In this document: positions 1 to 6,499 of the stretch, piece after piece | How the letters are laid out: every line of letters begins with the position of its first letter | How positions within the stretch are numbered: the stretch's first letter is position 1 | Assembly: GCA_963707135.1 (NCBI GenBank) | Contig: CAVPOY010000022.1 | Coordinates: forward strand, 1-7,402 | Reading direction: 5' to 3' | DNA from: JBGSTR01 sp963707135 | GTDB lineage: Bacteria > Pseudomonadota > Gammaproteobacteria > Chromatiales > Chromatiaceae | Length of the DNA: 7,402 nt | Program-made: the position numbers and the translations under genes | The notes under the pieces: generated by a model | Database searches by the model: none | What the model saw: the letters and a program-made list of their open reading frames with translations, nothing else | Told to the model about the DNA's origin: nothing

Positions 1-1
1 T

Positions 2-8
2 GGAGGAG
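2..8 (+). promoter_or_regulatory. Shine-Dalgarno site of the aminotransferase gene
   Basis: GGAGGAG lies three bases before the ATG at 12 (five bases if the core GGAGG is used). It is the best ribosome-binding site in the window and fixes the start of the first gene. A second in-frame ATG at 33 has no comparable site. The sequence before it is outside the window, so whether this gene is first in its operon cannot be seen. Confidence 0.75.
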
Positions 9-11
9 ATC

Positions 12-1241
12 ATGGACCTTGAGGTCGGACTGATGCCTGTCGACGTCGAGAATAGGCGGTCGTGGCCGGAGGCGGCCGACGTGACCGGTGAGAAGCGCCC
101 GCCGCTGTTCGAACACCCGCTGCATGTCGGAAAGCCCAATATCGGCGACCGGGAACAGTTCCTGGCCCGAGTCGGGCGAATGTTCGATGAGGCGTGGCTG
201 ACCAATGACGGTCCGCTGGTCCGTGAGCTGGAGGGTCGCTTGGCGACGTTTATCGGCGTGCGCCACTGCATCGCCACCTGCAACGGCACCGTCGCCCTGG
301 AGCTCGCGATTCGCGCCCTCGGGCTCTCCGGGGAGGTCATCCTGCCGTCGCTGACCTTCGTGGCCACGGCCCACGCGCTACGCTGGCAGGAGATCACGCC
401 GGTCTTCTGCGATATCGATCCCCAGACCTGTTGCATCTCGCCCGCCGGGGTGGAGGAGCTGATCACGCCGCGGACCACGGGGATCATCGGCGTGCATCTC
501 TACGGGCGGCCCTGCGATGTCGACGGTTTGCGGGAGCTGGCGGACGCACGCGACCTGCGGCTGATGTTCGATGCGGCCCACGCCTTCGGCTGTGCCCACG
601 CGGGGCGGATGCTCGGCGGATTTGGCGCGTGCGAGGTGTTCAGCTTTCATGCGACCAAGGTCCTCAACTGCTTCGAGGGCGGCGCGATCTCGACCAACGA
701 CGATGCCCTGGCCGAACGGCTCAGGTTCATGCGCAACTTCGGTTTCGCCGGTGAGGACCGCGTTTTTTCGGTCGGGACCAACGGCAAGATGACCGAGGTG
801 TCGGCGGCGATGGGCCTGACCAATCTCGAAAGCCTGGACGCGTTCGTCGGCCGGAATCGGCTCAATTGGAACGCCTATCGGGAGGGACTCGCCCGGATCC
901 CCGGAATCCGCCTGCGACGCTGCGGCGGTTCCGAGCGCGGCAATTTCCAGTACGTGATCATCGAAGTGGACGCGGAGCGTTTCGGCATGACGCGCGACGT
1001 CCTTCAGGAGCGGCTCAAGTCCCAGAACGTGCTGGCCCGCCGCTATTTCTACCCCGGCTGCCATCGCCTGGAGCCCTATCGCTCCGAGGACCCCGAGGCG
1101 TGGCGCCGGCTGCGCCACACCGAGGCCTTCTGCGAGCGCGTGTTGGCCTTGCCCACCGGGACCCAGCTGGGGCCGCTGGACATTGGGCGGATCTGCGCCT
1201 ACATCGCCGGCCTGCATGCCGGCGCGCGGCCGACGGCGTGA
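12..1241 (+). CDS. DegT/DnrJ/EryC1/StrS-family nucleotide-sugar aminotransferase
   Basis: This is a 409-residue, PLP-dependent, cytoplasmic enzyme that should transfer an amino group (glutamate is the usual donor) to a nucleotide-linked keto-deoxysugar. The fold-type I hallmarks are in order: N-G-T at 91-93 in the phosphate-binding region; F-D-A-A-H at 186-190, whose D187 should contact the pyridine nitrogen; and S-F-H-A-T-K at 211-216, with K216 as the predicted PLP Schiff-base lysine, followed by E-G-G-A-I. Length is slightly above the usual 370-400 because of about 30 extra N-terminal residues. The next gene, an acyltransferase overlapping by 4 bases, suggests the product is a 4-amino-4,6-dideoxyhexose nucleotide that is then N-acylated, as in VioA/VioB-type pathways. 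A C3 aminotransferase or another sugar substrate cannot be excluded. The family call is secure; the exact substrate is inference. Confidence 0.93.
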   Translation: MDLEVGLMPVDVENRRSWPEAADVTGEKRPPLFEHPLHVGKPNIGDREQFLARVGRMFDEAWLTNDGPLVRELEGRLATFIGVRHCIATCNGTVALELAIRALGLSGEVILPSLTFVATAHALRWQEITPVFCDIDPQTCCISPAGVEELITPRTTGIIGVHLYGRPCDVDGLRELADARDLRLMFDAAHAFGCAHAGRMLGGFGACEVFSFHATKVLNCFEGGAISTNDDALAERLRFMRNFGFAGEDRVFSVGTNGKMTEVSAAMGLTNLESLDAFVGRNRLNWNAYREGLARIPGIRLRRCGGSERGNFQYVIIEVDAERFGMTRDVLQERLKSQNVLARRYFYPGCHRLEPYRSEDPEAWRRLRHTEAFCERVLALPTGTQLGPLDIGRICAYIAGLHAGARPTA

Positions 1242-1915
1242 CCGGGGTGCCCTTGGGTGATGTTCTGCTGATCGGTGCCGGCGGTCACGCCCGCGCCGTC
1301 GCGGACGTGATTGCCGCCGAGGGCCGGCTGCGTGTCGCCGGTCTCGTCGATTCCACGAGGGCGCGGGGCGAGGTCTGCTTCGGGCACCCGGTGCTCGGCG
1401 GTGAGGACGATGTCCCGGACATCCTGGACGACCTCGGTGTCCGCGATCTGGTGGTCGCCATCGGGGACAACTTCCAGCGCCAGGCCATGGCCGCACGCTT
1501 GGAGGCGAGGGTTCCCGGGCTGCGTCTCGTGAGCTGCCGACACCCATCGGCCCTGGTGGGCTCGGACGTAGAGATCGGGGCCGGTACCCTTATCATGCCC
1601 GGGGTGGTCATCGTCAGCGGCTGCCGCATCGGCCCGGGTTGTCTGTTGAACACCGGCTCCACCATAGACCATGAGGGTACCATGGGACCCTGGTCGAGCC
1701 TGGCCCCGGGCGCCGTGCTCGGCGGTCGGGTAAGGTTGGGGGAACGGGCGTCGGTCGGCCTGGGGGCGCGTGTGATACATGGCCTGAGCATCGGGGACGA
1801 CACGGTGATCGGCGCCGGAGCGGTCGTCGTGCGTGACATCGCCGCGAACTGGCTGGCCTTCGGCGTGCCTTGTCGCCCGATTCGTGTTCGGGCGGCGGAC
1901 GAACCCTATCTCTGA
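1238..1915 (+). CDS. PglD/NeuD-type sugar O/N-acyltransferase (left-handed beta-helix)
   Basis: A 225-residue cytoplasmic acyltransferase, the usual length for PglD/NeuD/VioB-like enzymes, which use acetyl-CoA (or another acyl-CoA) to acylate an amino sugar nucleotide. The N-terminal Rossmann-like half carries G-A-G-G-H-A at 13-18. The C-terminal half (about 105-210) has hexapeptide repeats of the [V/I]-G-x-G type. D144-H145-E146 aligns with the region of PglD holding its catalytic histidine, and the protein ends with the family's G-V-P-x-x-P-I segment (209-215). The chosen start is GTG 1238, whose GTGA overlaps the aminotransferase stop and implies translational coupling. GTG 1247 and TTG 1253 are alternatives without a better ribosome-binding site. 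Its position directly after an aminotransferase supports N-acylation of the new amino group; whether the acyl is acetyl or something else cannot be told. Confidence 0.9.
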   Translation: MTGVPLGDVLLIGAGGHARAVADVIAAEGRLRVAGLVDSTRARGEVCFGHPVLGGEDDVPDILDDLGVRDLVVAIGDNFQRQAMAARLEARVPGLRLVSCRHPSALVGSDVEIGAGTLIMPGVVIVSGCRIGPGCLLNTGSTIDHEGTMGPWSSLAPGAVLGGRVRLGERASVGLGARVIHGLSIGDDTVIGAGAVVVRDIAANWLAFGVPCRPIRVRAADEPYL

Positions 1916-1919
1916 GGTG
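1914..1919 (+). promoter_or_regulatory. Possible Shine-Dalgarno site deciding the start of the first family-2 glycosyltransferase
   Basis: GAGGTG overlaps the stop codon of the acyltransferase gene and lies nine bases before TTG 1929. The alternative GTG 1917 falls inside this motif and has no purine-rich site in front of it. The spacing is on the long side, so this supports TTG 1929 only moderately. Confidence 0.4.
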
Positions 1920-1928
1920 CATGCGATC

Positions 1929-2933
1929 TTGGCGGAAGTCGTCGAGGGCCTCGTCTCCACCATCATCCCGGTGTACAACCGGGAGCGGATGGTGCTTGCC
2001 GCCCTGGACAGTGTGCTGGGACAGACCCACCGCCCCATCGAGATCCTGCTGGTAGATGACGGATCGACCGATGAAACCCCGGCTGTGCTCGATCAGTTGG
2101 AACGCGATCATCCAAGGGTGGTCCGGGTCGTCCATCAGCGCAACGCCGGCCCCGGTCTTGCTCGCGAGACCGGCAGGCGCCTGGCGCGGGGTGAGTTCAT
2201 CCAGTATCTGGACAGCGATGATTACCTGCTTCCCGAGAAGTTCGAGGTCCAGGTGCGGGCGCTGCGGGAGCGTCCCGAGTGCGGTATCGCCTACGGCGTC
2301 ACCCGCCTCGTCGACCAGGACGGCGAGACGCTGAAGGAGCCCAGCAAAGCCACCGGGGAGCGACACGAGTACCTGTTCCCGGCCCTGCTGGTCGACCGCT
2401 GGTGGCATACGAGCACGCCGCTGTATCGGCGCAGTCTCTGTGACGTCGCGGGGCCCTGGCCGAAACGGCGTCCGGAGGACTGGGATGTCGAGGCCCGCAT
2501 GGGCGCTCGGCGTGCCCGCCTTGCCTATTGCGATCGCACGGTTTCCTGTCACCGCGACCACCCGAGCGCGAATCGGGTGACGCGCGGAAAGGCGGCCAGC
2601 TACCTGCGCGACGAGGCCTGGTTTCTGCCCCGCCTATACGATTGCGCCCTGACCGCGGGCGTCGCGCCGGACAGTGCCGAGATGCGCCACTTCAGCCGCT
2701 GGGCGTTCATGCGGGCGCGCCATCTGGGCGCGATGGGGGAGTCCGACACGGCTTGGCGGCTGCTCGCGCTCGCCCGGCGCAGCGCCGTCATCCCGGATCC
2801 CGACATGCGGGCCGTCGGCCTTGCGGCGAAGGCGCTCGGGTGGCGGCTGACGGGGGGGCTGTGCGGCCTCCGGGACCGGCTTCGACGGGCGCCGGTAGCC
2901 GCTGTCAGTCCGGACCGAGGCATCGCGGCGTGA
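1929..2933 (+). CDS. Family 2 (GT-A) glycosyltransferase with helical C-terminal extension
   Basis: About 334 residues. It should transfer a sugar from a nucleotide donor to a lipid-linked glycan at the cytoplasmic face of the inner membrane; donor and acceptor are unknown. The GT-A domain opens at once with V-S-T-I-I-P-V-Y-N-R (9-18). The nucleotide-binding V-D-D-G-S is at 42-46, the metal-binding D-S-D-D at 95-98, and a P-E-D-W-D segment (E183, D184) holds the likely catalytic acid/base region. After about residue 230 there is a helix-rich extension with no membrane segment. The start is uncertain: TTG 1929 has GAGGTG upstream and gives a family-typical N-terminus, GTG 1917 adds four residues, and the frame stays open back to an ATG at 1833 inside the preceding gene, which is unlikely. 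The gene ends in a GTGA overlap with the next glycosyltransferase. Confidence 0.88.
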   Translation: MAEVVEGLVSTIIPVYNRERMVLAALDSVLGQTHRPIEILLVDDGSTDETPAVLDQLERDHPRVVRVVHQRNAGPGLARETGRRLARGEFIQYLDSDDYLLPEKFEVQVRALRERPECGIAYGVTRLVDQDGETLKEPSKATGERHEYLFPALLVDRWWHTSTPLYRRSLCDVAGPWPKRRPEDWDVEARMGARRARLAYCDRTVSCHRDHPSANRVTRGKAASYLRDEAWFLPRLYDCALTAGVAPDSAEMRHFSRWAFMRARHLGAMGESDTAWRLLALARRSAVIPDPDMRAVGLAAKALGWRLTGGLCGLRDRLRRAPVAAVSPDRGIAA

Positions 2934-3979
2934 CCGGGTCCCTGAACGAACCCGAGTGGATTAGCGCGGCAGAGCTCGACGCGATCCCGGGCGTCGAGAT
3001 CGGCGACCCGGCGCTCGACCGGGAGCCCCTGGTCAGCGTCCTGATGATCACGCGCGACCAGGATCCCTATCTGGCGCAGGCGATCGAGAGTGTGCTGGCA
3101 CAGCGAGCCGCTTTCGGTTACGAGGTCATTATCGGGGAGGACGGATCCCAGGACCGGACGCGCGAGATCTGCGAGCGGTACCGGCGGGAGAATCCCGAAC
3201 GGGTGCGGCTCGTCGTCTCGGACCGGAGCGTCGGCATGCACCGCAACCTCGCCCGGGTCTGGCGGCGCGCGCGAGGTCGATATATCGCGATCTGCGAGGG
3301 CGATGACTATTGGACCGATCCGGCAAAGATTGCCAAACAGGCCGCCTGGATGGAGGCGAGGCCGGGTTACACCCTGTGCGGGGCCTTCACCGACAAGATA
3401 CGGTTGAGGGACAATGGCACTTGGCAACACTGCGGCAGCGTTCGTCCCACGGTCCTGAAGGATACTTACGGCATCGAGGACCTGATCCCGAGCTACGGTT
3501 TCCATACCTCCAGCGTGATGATCCGCAAGGATGCGATCCGCTTTCCGCGCTGGCTCTGGAACGTCTACTGTGCGGACCGCCCACTCTATCTGCTCTGCGC
3601 GGCGGCGGGGGCGGTCGGTCTCCTTGCGGAGACCATGTCGGTCTACCGCCTGCACGGCGAGGGCGTCTGGGCGCCGATCCCGTACCTGGAGAAGGCGAGC
3701 AAGGGGATGGAGCTTTTCGAGGTCCTGGACTCGCACTTCGGGCATGCATATCACCGCCTGATTGAAGACACCCTCGGAAATATTCTCTGGTCCTATTCGG
3801 CCGAGGCCCTGGAGGCCGGGGAGTATCGGGTTGCAAGGAGACTCTTCTGGTTGGCACTCGGCCGTCGCGTCGGCTCGCGCAAGTGGCCGCCGATGCGAAC
3901 CAGCCTGGGGATGCTTCTTCGGCTCTATGCCCCGAGTGCTTACGAGGCGATGCGCAAGTCGGGACTATTCGCGACTTGA
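2930..3979 (+). CDS. Family 2 (GT-A) glycosyltransferase
   Basis: A 349-residue glycosyltransferase acting on a lipid-linked or growing glycan in the cytoplasm; donor and linkage are unknown. About 33 residues precede the GT-A domain, which starts at V-S-V-L-M-I-T (35-41). The nucleotide-binding motif is E-D-G-S (70-73), and the metal-binding region is the extended C-E-G-D-D-Y-W-T-D-P (122-131), typical of a well-populated GT2 subgroup in polysaccharide clusters. F-H-T-S-S-V-M-I-R in the middle of the protein matches the acceptor-side segment of that subgroup. The C-terminal 80 or so residues are helical. GTG 2930 was chosen because its GTGA overlaps the previous stop; the frame is open further upstream, but only inside the other glycosyltransferase gene. 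A 5-bp hairpin begins at its stop codon, and the gene is followed by the largest gap in the window. Confidence 0.9.
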   Translation: MTGSLNEPEWISAAELDAIPGVEIGDPALDREPLVSVLMITRDQDPYLAQAIESVLAQRAAFGYEVIIGEDGSQDRTREICERYRRENPERVRLVVSDRSVGMHRNLARVWRRARGRYIAICEGDDYWTDPAKIAKQAAWMEARPGYTLCGAFTDKIRLRDNGTWQHCGSVRPTVLKDTYGIEDLIPSYGFHTSSVMIRKDAIRFPRWLWNVYCADRPLYLLCAAAGAVGLLAETMSVYRLHGEGVWAPIPYLEKASKGMELFEVLDSHFGHAYHRLIEDTLGNILWSYSAEALEAGEYRVARRLFWLALGRRVGSRKWPPMRTSLGMLLRLYAPSAYEAMRKSGLFAT

Positions 3980-3991
3980 CGCTCGGAGCGT
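3979..3991 (+). other. Small hairpin at the end of the second glycosyltransferase gene
   Basis: ACGCT and AGCGT form a perfect 5-bp inverted repeat around a CGG loop, starting at the last base of the TGA stop. There is no run of T after it, so it is not a convincing Rho-independent terminator. It could weakly stabilise the upstream transcript or be chance in GC-rich DNA. Confidence 0.25.
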
Positions 3992-4189
3992 GGCTCATGT
4001 TGCCGCGCCCGAAATTGACCAAGGGTGCGGTTCTTTCAAAAGGTTGCCGCGCGCTACGCGATCCCAATGGTTGAACCGTTGGTGGTTTCAATGCGCGAGC
4101 ATCCAGCATTGCAGGGGTTGCGGACGTCCGACGTTCAGGGTTCCTATATTTTTTCTCGAGCTGGACGAGACCTCGGGGATTCGCGAACG
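3980..4189 (+). other. 210-base gap without a convincing gene
   Basis: This stretch separates the second glycosyltransferase from the FkbM-type gene, whereas the earlier genes overlap or nearly touch. The FkbM reading frame is open through it from 4019, and a GTG at 4025 would add 55 residues to the N-terminus. That extension looks unlike the usual FkbM start, and no ribosome-binding site precedes it. It could be a remnant of another gene's end or plain leader DNA. The second half (4141-4190) is clearly AT-richer and contains TATATTTTTT at 4145-4154. No promoter with well-spaced -35 and -10 boxes was found. Confidence 0.4.
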
Positions 4190-4956
4190 ATGTTCAAATC
4201 GCTGGTAAAAAATGCATTCCGCCGCGCAGGGTTCGATGTTCGCCGTATTGACCCGAATGCGTGGAAGCACGCTTGCCTACCAACACCGGATGTATTCTTG
4301 CGCTACGACGAGATTCGGTCGTTTCGCCACGTCTTGGACGTCGGCGCGAACGTTGGGCAGACAGCCCGGTCGTTCGCACGCTGGGTTCCAGGTGCCATTA
4401 TCCACAGCCTGGAGCCGTTTAGCTCAGCCTTCGAGCAATTGCAGCACTATACCGGTGCCCTGGAGAATGTCAGGGCGTATCGGACTGCACTTGGCGAAGT
4501 ATCCGGACGGCGAGCACCCGCTGCATGTCAATAGTGACAGTGTCACCAACACGCCTGCTGCCGGCATCGCCGGGGATCGGCGGCCTGCTCGACAGCGACG
4601 TCTGCTCAAATCTTGGCATGGAACGCGTCCCGACCAGGAGATTGACGACCTTCTGCCGGGAGAATGGAATTGCCCAGATCGATTTACTCAAGATCGATGC
4701 TCAGGGATTCGAGAGCAGGATTCTCAATGGTGCCGGTGATTGGTTGAATCCGACGACAGTTCGTCTGGTATTTCTCGAGGTCATCTTTATCGACCATTAC
4801 CAGGGCCAGGCAACCTTCGACGATATCTACGGCACGCTTGGTCGGGCCGGCTACAAGCTTTACGGGCGCTATCAGGTCTCGGCCAGGGCGGATGTGGGGT
4901 ATCTGTGGGCCGATGCGTTGTTTGTGCCAAACGCCGATGAACCCGTTGATGGTTAG
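4190..4956 (+). pseudogene. FkbM-family SAM methyltransferase, broken by two frameshifts
   Basis: If repaired, this is a methyltransferase of about 254 residues, normal for FkbM proteins, which often O-methylate sugars in polysaccharide loci. The first part (4190 to about 4505) has the SAM-binding V-L-D-V-G-A-N-V-G (48-56) and an acidic motif S-L-E-P-F (E75). From about 4506 to 4553 homology continues in the next frame with H-P-L-H-V-N-S-D-S-V-T-N-T. From about 4555 to 4956 it continues in the third frame with L-L-P-A-S-P, then L-L-K-I-D-A-Q-G-F-E, the FkbM signature. Both changes equal one extra base; dropping one C of the pair at 4554-4555 gives a smooth V-T-N-T-L-L-P-A-S-P. Read straight, the first frame stops at 4534. 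A separate ORF from ATG 4525 encodes only the C-terminal half and lacks the SAM motif. Start ATG 4190 gives a family-like N-terminus. It may be a decayed gene or a sequence error. Confidence 0.82.
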
Positions 4957-5669
4957 TTACAGGTCCGTTGCGCGCCGATTGCTTGGCCAGCAGACGCTGG
5001 GTTTCATCGACTATTTTCGTTATCCCGAGCGGCGAGAGAGCTGGGGGTGGCCCTTTTAACGGGCAGCTCTGCCGACTCGAATGCATAGGGGCAATCTTCG
5101 GCGGCTGCCGGCCGCGCGCAATCGTCGAGACGGGCACGTTTCGCGGAACCACCACGGCATGGATGGCGGCCAACCTCGGTGTACCCGTCTTCACCGTGGA
5201 GAGCGACAGGCGAACCTATGGTTTTGCGACGGCGCGATTGAGAAGGCACCGCGGCGTCACGTTGGAATTCGGCGATAGCAGGCGGTTCTTGCGGGAGCTG
5301 ATCGGAAACGCGGGATTGCCGCGTGCCCGGGTATTCTTTTACCTCGACGCGCACTGGGGCGAAGATCTGCCGCTGGTGAGCGAACTGGAGATCATCTGTC
5401 TAGGGGCGCCCGAGGCGCTCATTATGATCGACGATTTTCAGGTCCCCGGAGACAGCGGTTACGGCTTTGACGACTTCGGTCCCGGGCGCGTTCTGACCGA
5501 TGAGTTGATCGATCCGATCGTCGAGCGCTTTGGGTTGACGCAATACTACCCGGCGATCCCATCGGCGGAAGAAACGGGTGCGAGGCGGGGCTTTAGGTTG
5601 CTCGTAAACGATCCCGCGACGGCGTCGATATTGGACCGCCTAGCCTGTTTGACGAGACGCTCCGGGTAG
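4949..5669 (+). pseudogene. Class I SAM-dependent methyltransferase, broken by one frameshift near its N-terminus
   Basis: Repaired, this gives about 239 residues. The N-terminus (ATG 4949; ATG 4937 is an alternative) reads R-S-V-A-R-R-L-L-G-Q and then F-I-D-Y-F-R-Y-P-E-R-R before a TAA at 5057-5059. The protein continues in the next frame as G-P-F-N-G-Q, then the SAM motif I-V-E-T-G-T-F-R-G-T-T, the F-F-Y-L-D-A-H-W segment, the M-I-D-D-F motif and a conserved-looking S-A-E-E-T-G-A-R-R-G near the end. One extra base between about 5043 and 5057 explains it: dropping T5048 restores W-G-G-P-F-N-G-Q, and dropping a T from the TTTT run restores W-G-W-P-F-N-G-Q. The downstream frame alone (to 5669) would need a weak internal start. 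It overlaps the FkbM stop by 8 bases, so the two form one unit. The methyl acceptor is unknown; a sugar or glycan is likely from context. Confidence 0.78.
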
Positions 5670-5671
5670 GA
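5668..5671 (+). promoter_or_regulatory. Shine-Dalgarno site of the HxRR-type glycosyltransferase
   Basis: AGGA overlaps the stop codon of the preceding methyltransferase and lies nine bases before ATG 5681, supporting that start and suggesting co-translation within the same transcript. Confidence 0.5.
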
Positions 5672-5680
5672 CGCGGATCG

Positions 5681-6499
5681 ATGTCCGGAATCTTGCACAT
5701 CGAGCCCCGTAACGGATTGTGTAACCGCATGCGCGTGCTCGATTCCGCCTATGCTTTGGCGCATGTGGTGGATACTCCGGTCGTGGTCCATTGGGTCGTC
5801 GGCGCCGGATTGAGCTGCACGTTCGAACAGCTCTTCGAGAAGCCCGCCTGCGTCCACAGGGTGTTCAATTGGTCTGCGATAGGCAGAGGGGACAGGATAT
5901 CTCGGGCCCTACTGCGGTGCTGGCATGCGTCACGCGGTCTGCGATTTTTCTCCGAGGATGCAGTTGATCGGTTATGCGACAGCGACACGGAATGGGCGCG
6001 CAGAATCGGCAGGGCCGGTGCTTACGTTTCAACCTGCGAGCGCTTTTTTGGTGGGCCCGCCCGCCTCGGTTGGTTCACGCCCGTGCCCGGCATTCTGGAT
6101 CGGGTAGATGAAGCCGACAGGGAATACCACTTGGCGGGGTGCGTCGGTGTGCACATTCGACGCGCTGACCATACGCTGTCCAAGCGCGACAGCCCGACCT
6201 CGGCTTTCGCCCGAGCGATGGAGCGTCAGATTGCGTTGCGACCAGACGTGCGATTTTTCGTCGCATCGGACGACCCGACCGAGGAAGTGCGCATGCGTCA
6301 CCTATTTAACGACCGTGTGGTCGTTCGGGAGAAGCGCTCGGTCGACCGGACTCGGCCCGAGGCGGCCGAGGACGCCTTGGTGGACCTACTCTGCTTGTCT
6401 AGAACACGGGCTATTCTCGGCAGCTATTGGAGCTCCTTCAGTATCACCGCCGCGGAGTTGGGTGGACTGTCGCTGAACATCATCAGAGAAGATGCGTGA
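5681..6499 (+). CDS. Fucosyltransferase/NodZ-like (HxRR motif) glycosyltransferase
   Basis: A 272-residue protein that looks like a small GT-B glycosyltransferase of the broad fucosyltransferase superfamily (GT11/GT23/GT65/GT68-like). The N-terminus has P-R-N-G-L-C-N-R-M-R (9-18), corresponding to the G-G-L-x-N-x-L/M loop at the start of such enzymes. V-G-V-H-I-R-R-A-D-H (155-164) is the diagnostic H-x-R-R-x-D segment, in which the second arginine is essential in studied NodZ/FUT8 enzymes. Then come F-F-V-A-S-D-D (192-198), a nucleotide-sugar-side strand and loop, and G-S-Y-W-S-S-F-S (247-254), the C-terminal donor-pocket region. It is intact, with no membrane segment or signal peptide. Context suggests it adds a sugar to the same glycan. 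GDP-fucose as donor is only a family-based guess: no GDP-fucose synthesis gene is visible here. Confidence 0.7.
   Translation: MSGILHIEPRNGLCNRMRVLDSAYALAHVVDTPVVVHWVVGAGLSCTFEQLFEKPACVHRVFNWSAIGRGDRISRALLRCWHASRGLRFFSEDAVDRLCDSDTEWARRIGRAGAYVSTCERFFGGPARLGWFTPVPGILDRVDEADREYHLAGCVGVHIRRADHTLSKRDSPTSAFARAMERQIALRPDVRFFVASDDPTEEVRMRHLFNDRVVVREKRSVDRTRPEAAEDALVDLLCLSRTRAILGSYWSSFSITAAELGGLSLNIIREDA

Noticed and set aside
378..3754. Long open frames on the minus strand (for example 378-1547, 1199-2038, 1614-2561 and 2600-3754).
   Set aside because: They lie antisense to well-supported genes, have low-complexity R/P/G/A-rich translations, and arise from high GC at third codon positions. None shows a recognisable domain.
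4118..4150. Possible promoter: TTGCGG at 4118-4123 and TATATT at 4145-4150.
   Set aside because: The spacer would be 21 bases, too long for a sigma-70 promoter, and no better -35 box sits at 16-18 bases.
4212..4739. Separate 175-residue forward ORF across the FkbM region.
   Set aside because: Only about 15 residues near 4506-4553 fit the FkbM family; the rest is out-of-frame translation. It is explained by the double frameshift, not by an independent gene.
4496..5064. Programmed ribosomal frameshifting as the explanation for the three frame changes.
   Set aside because: No slippery heptamer with a following stem or internal Shine-Dalgarno site was recognised at the FkbM sites, and three shifts in two neighbouring biosynthetic genes fit mutation or sequence error better. 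The T-run at 5054-5057 alone is weak evidence.
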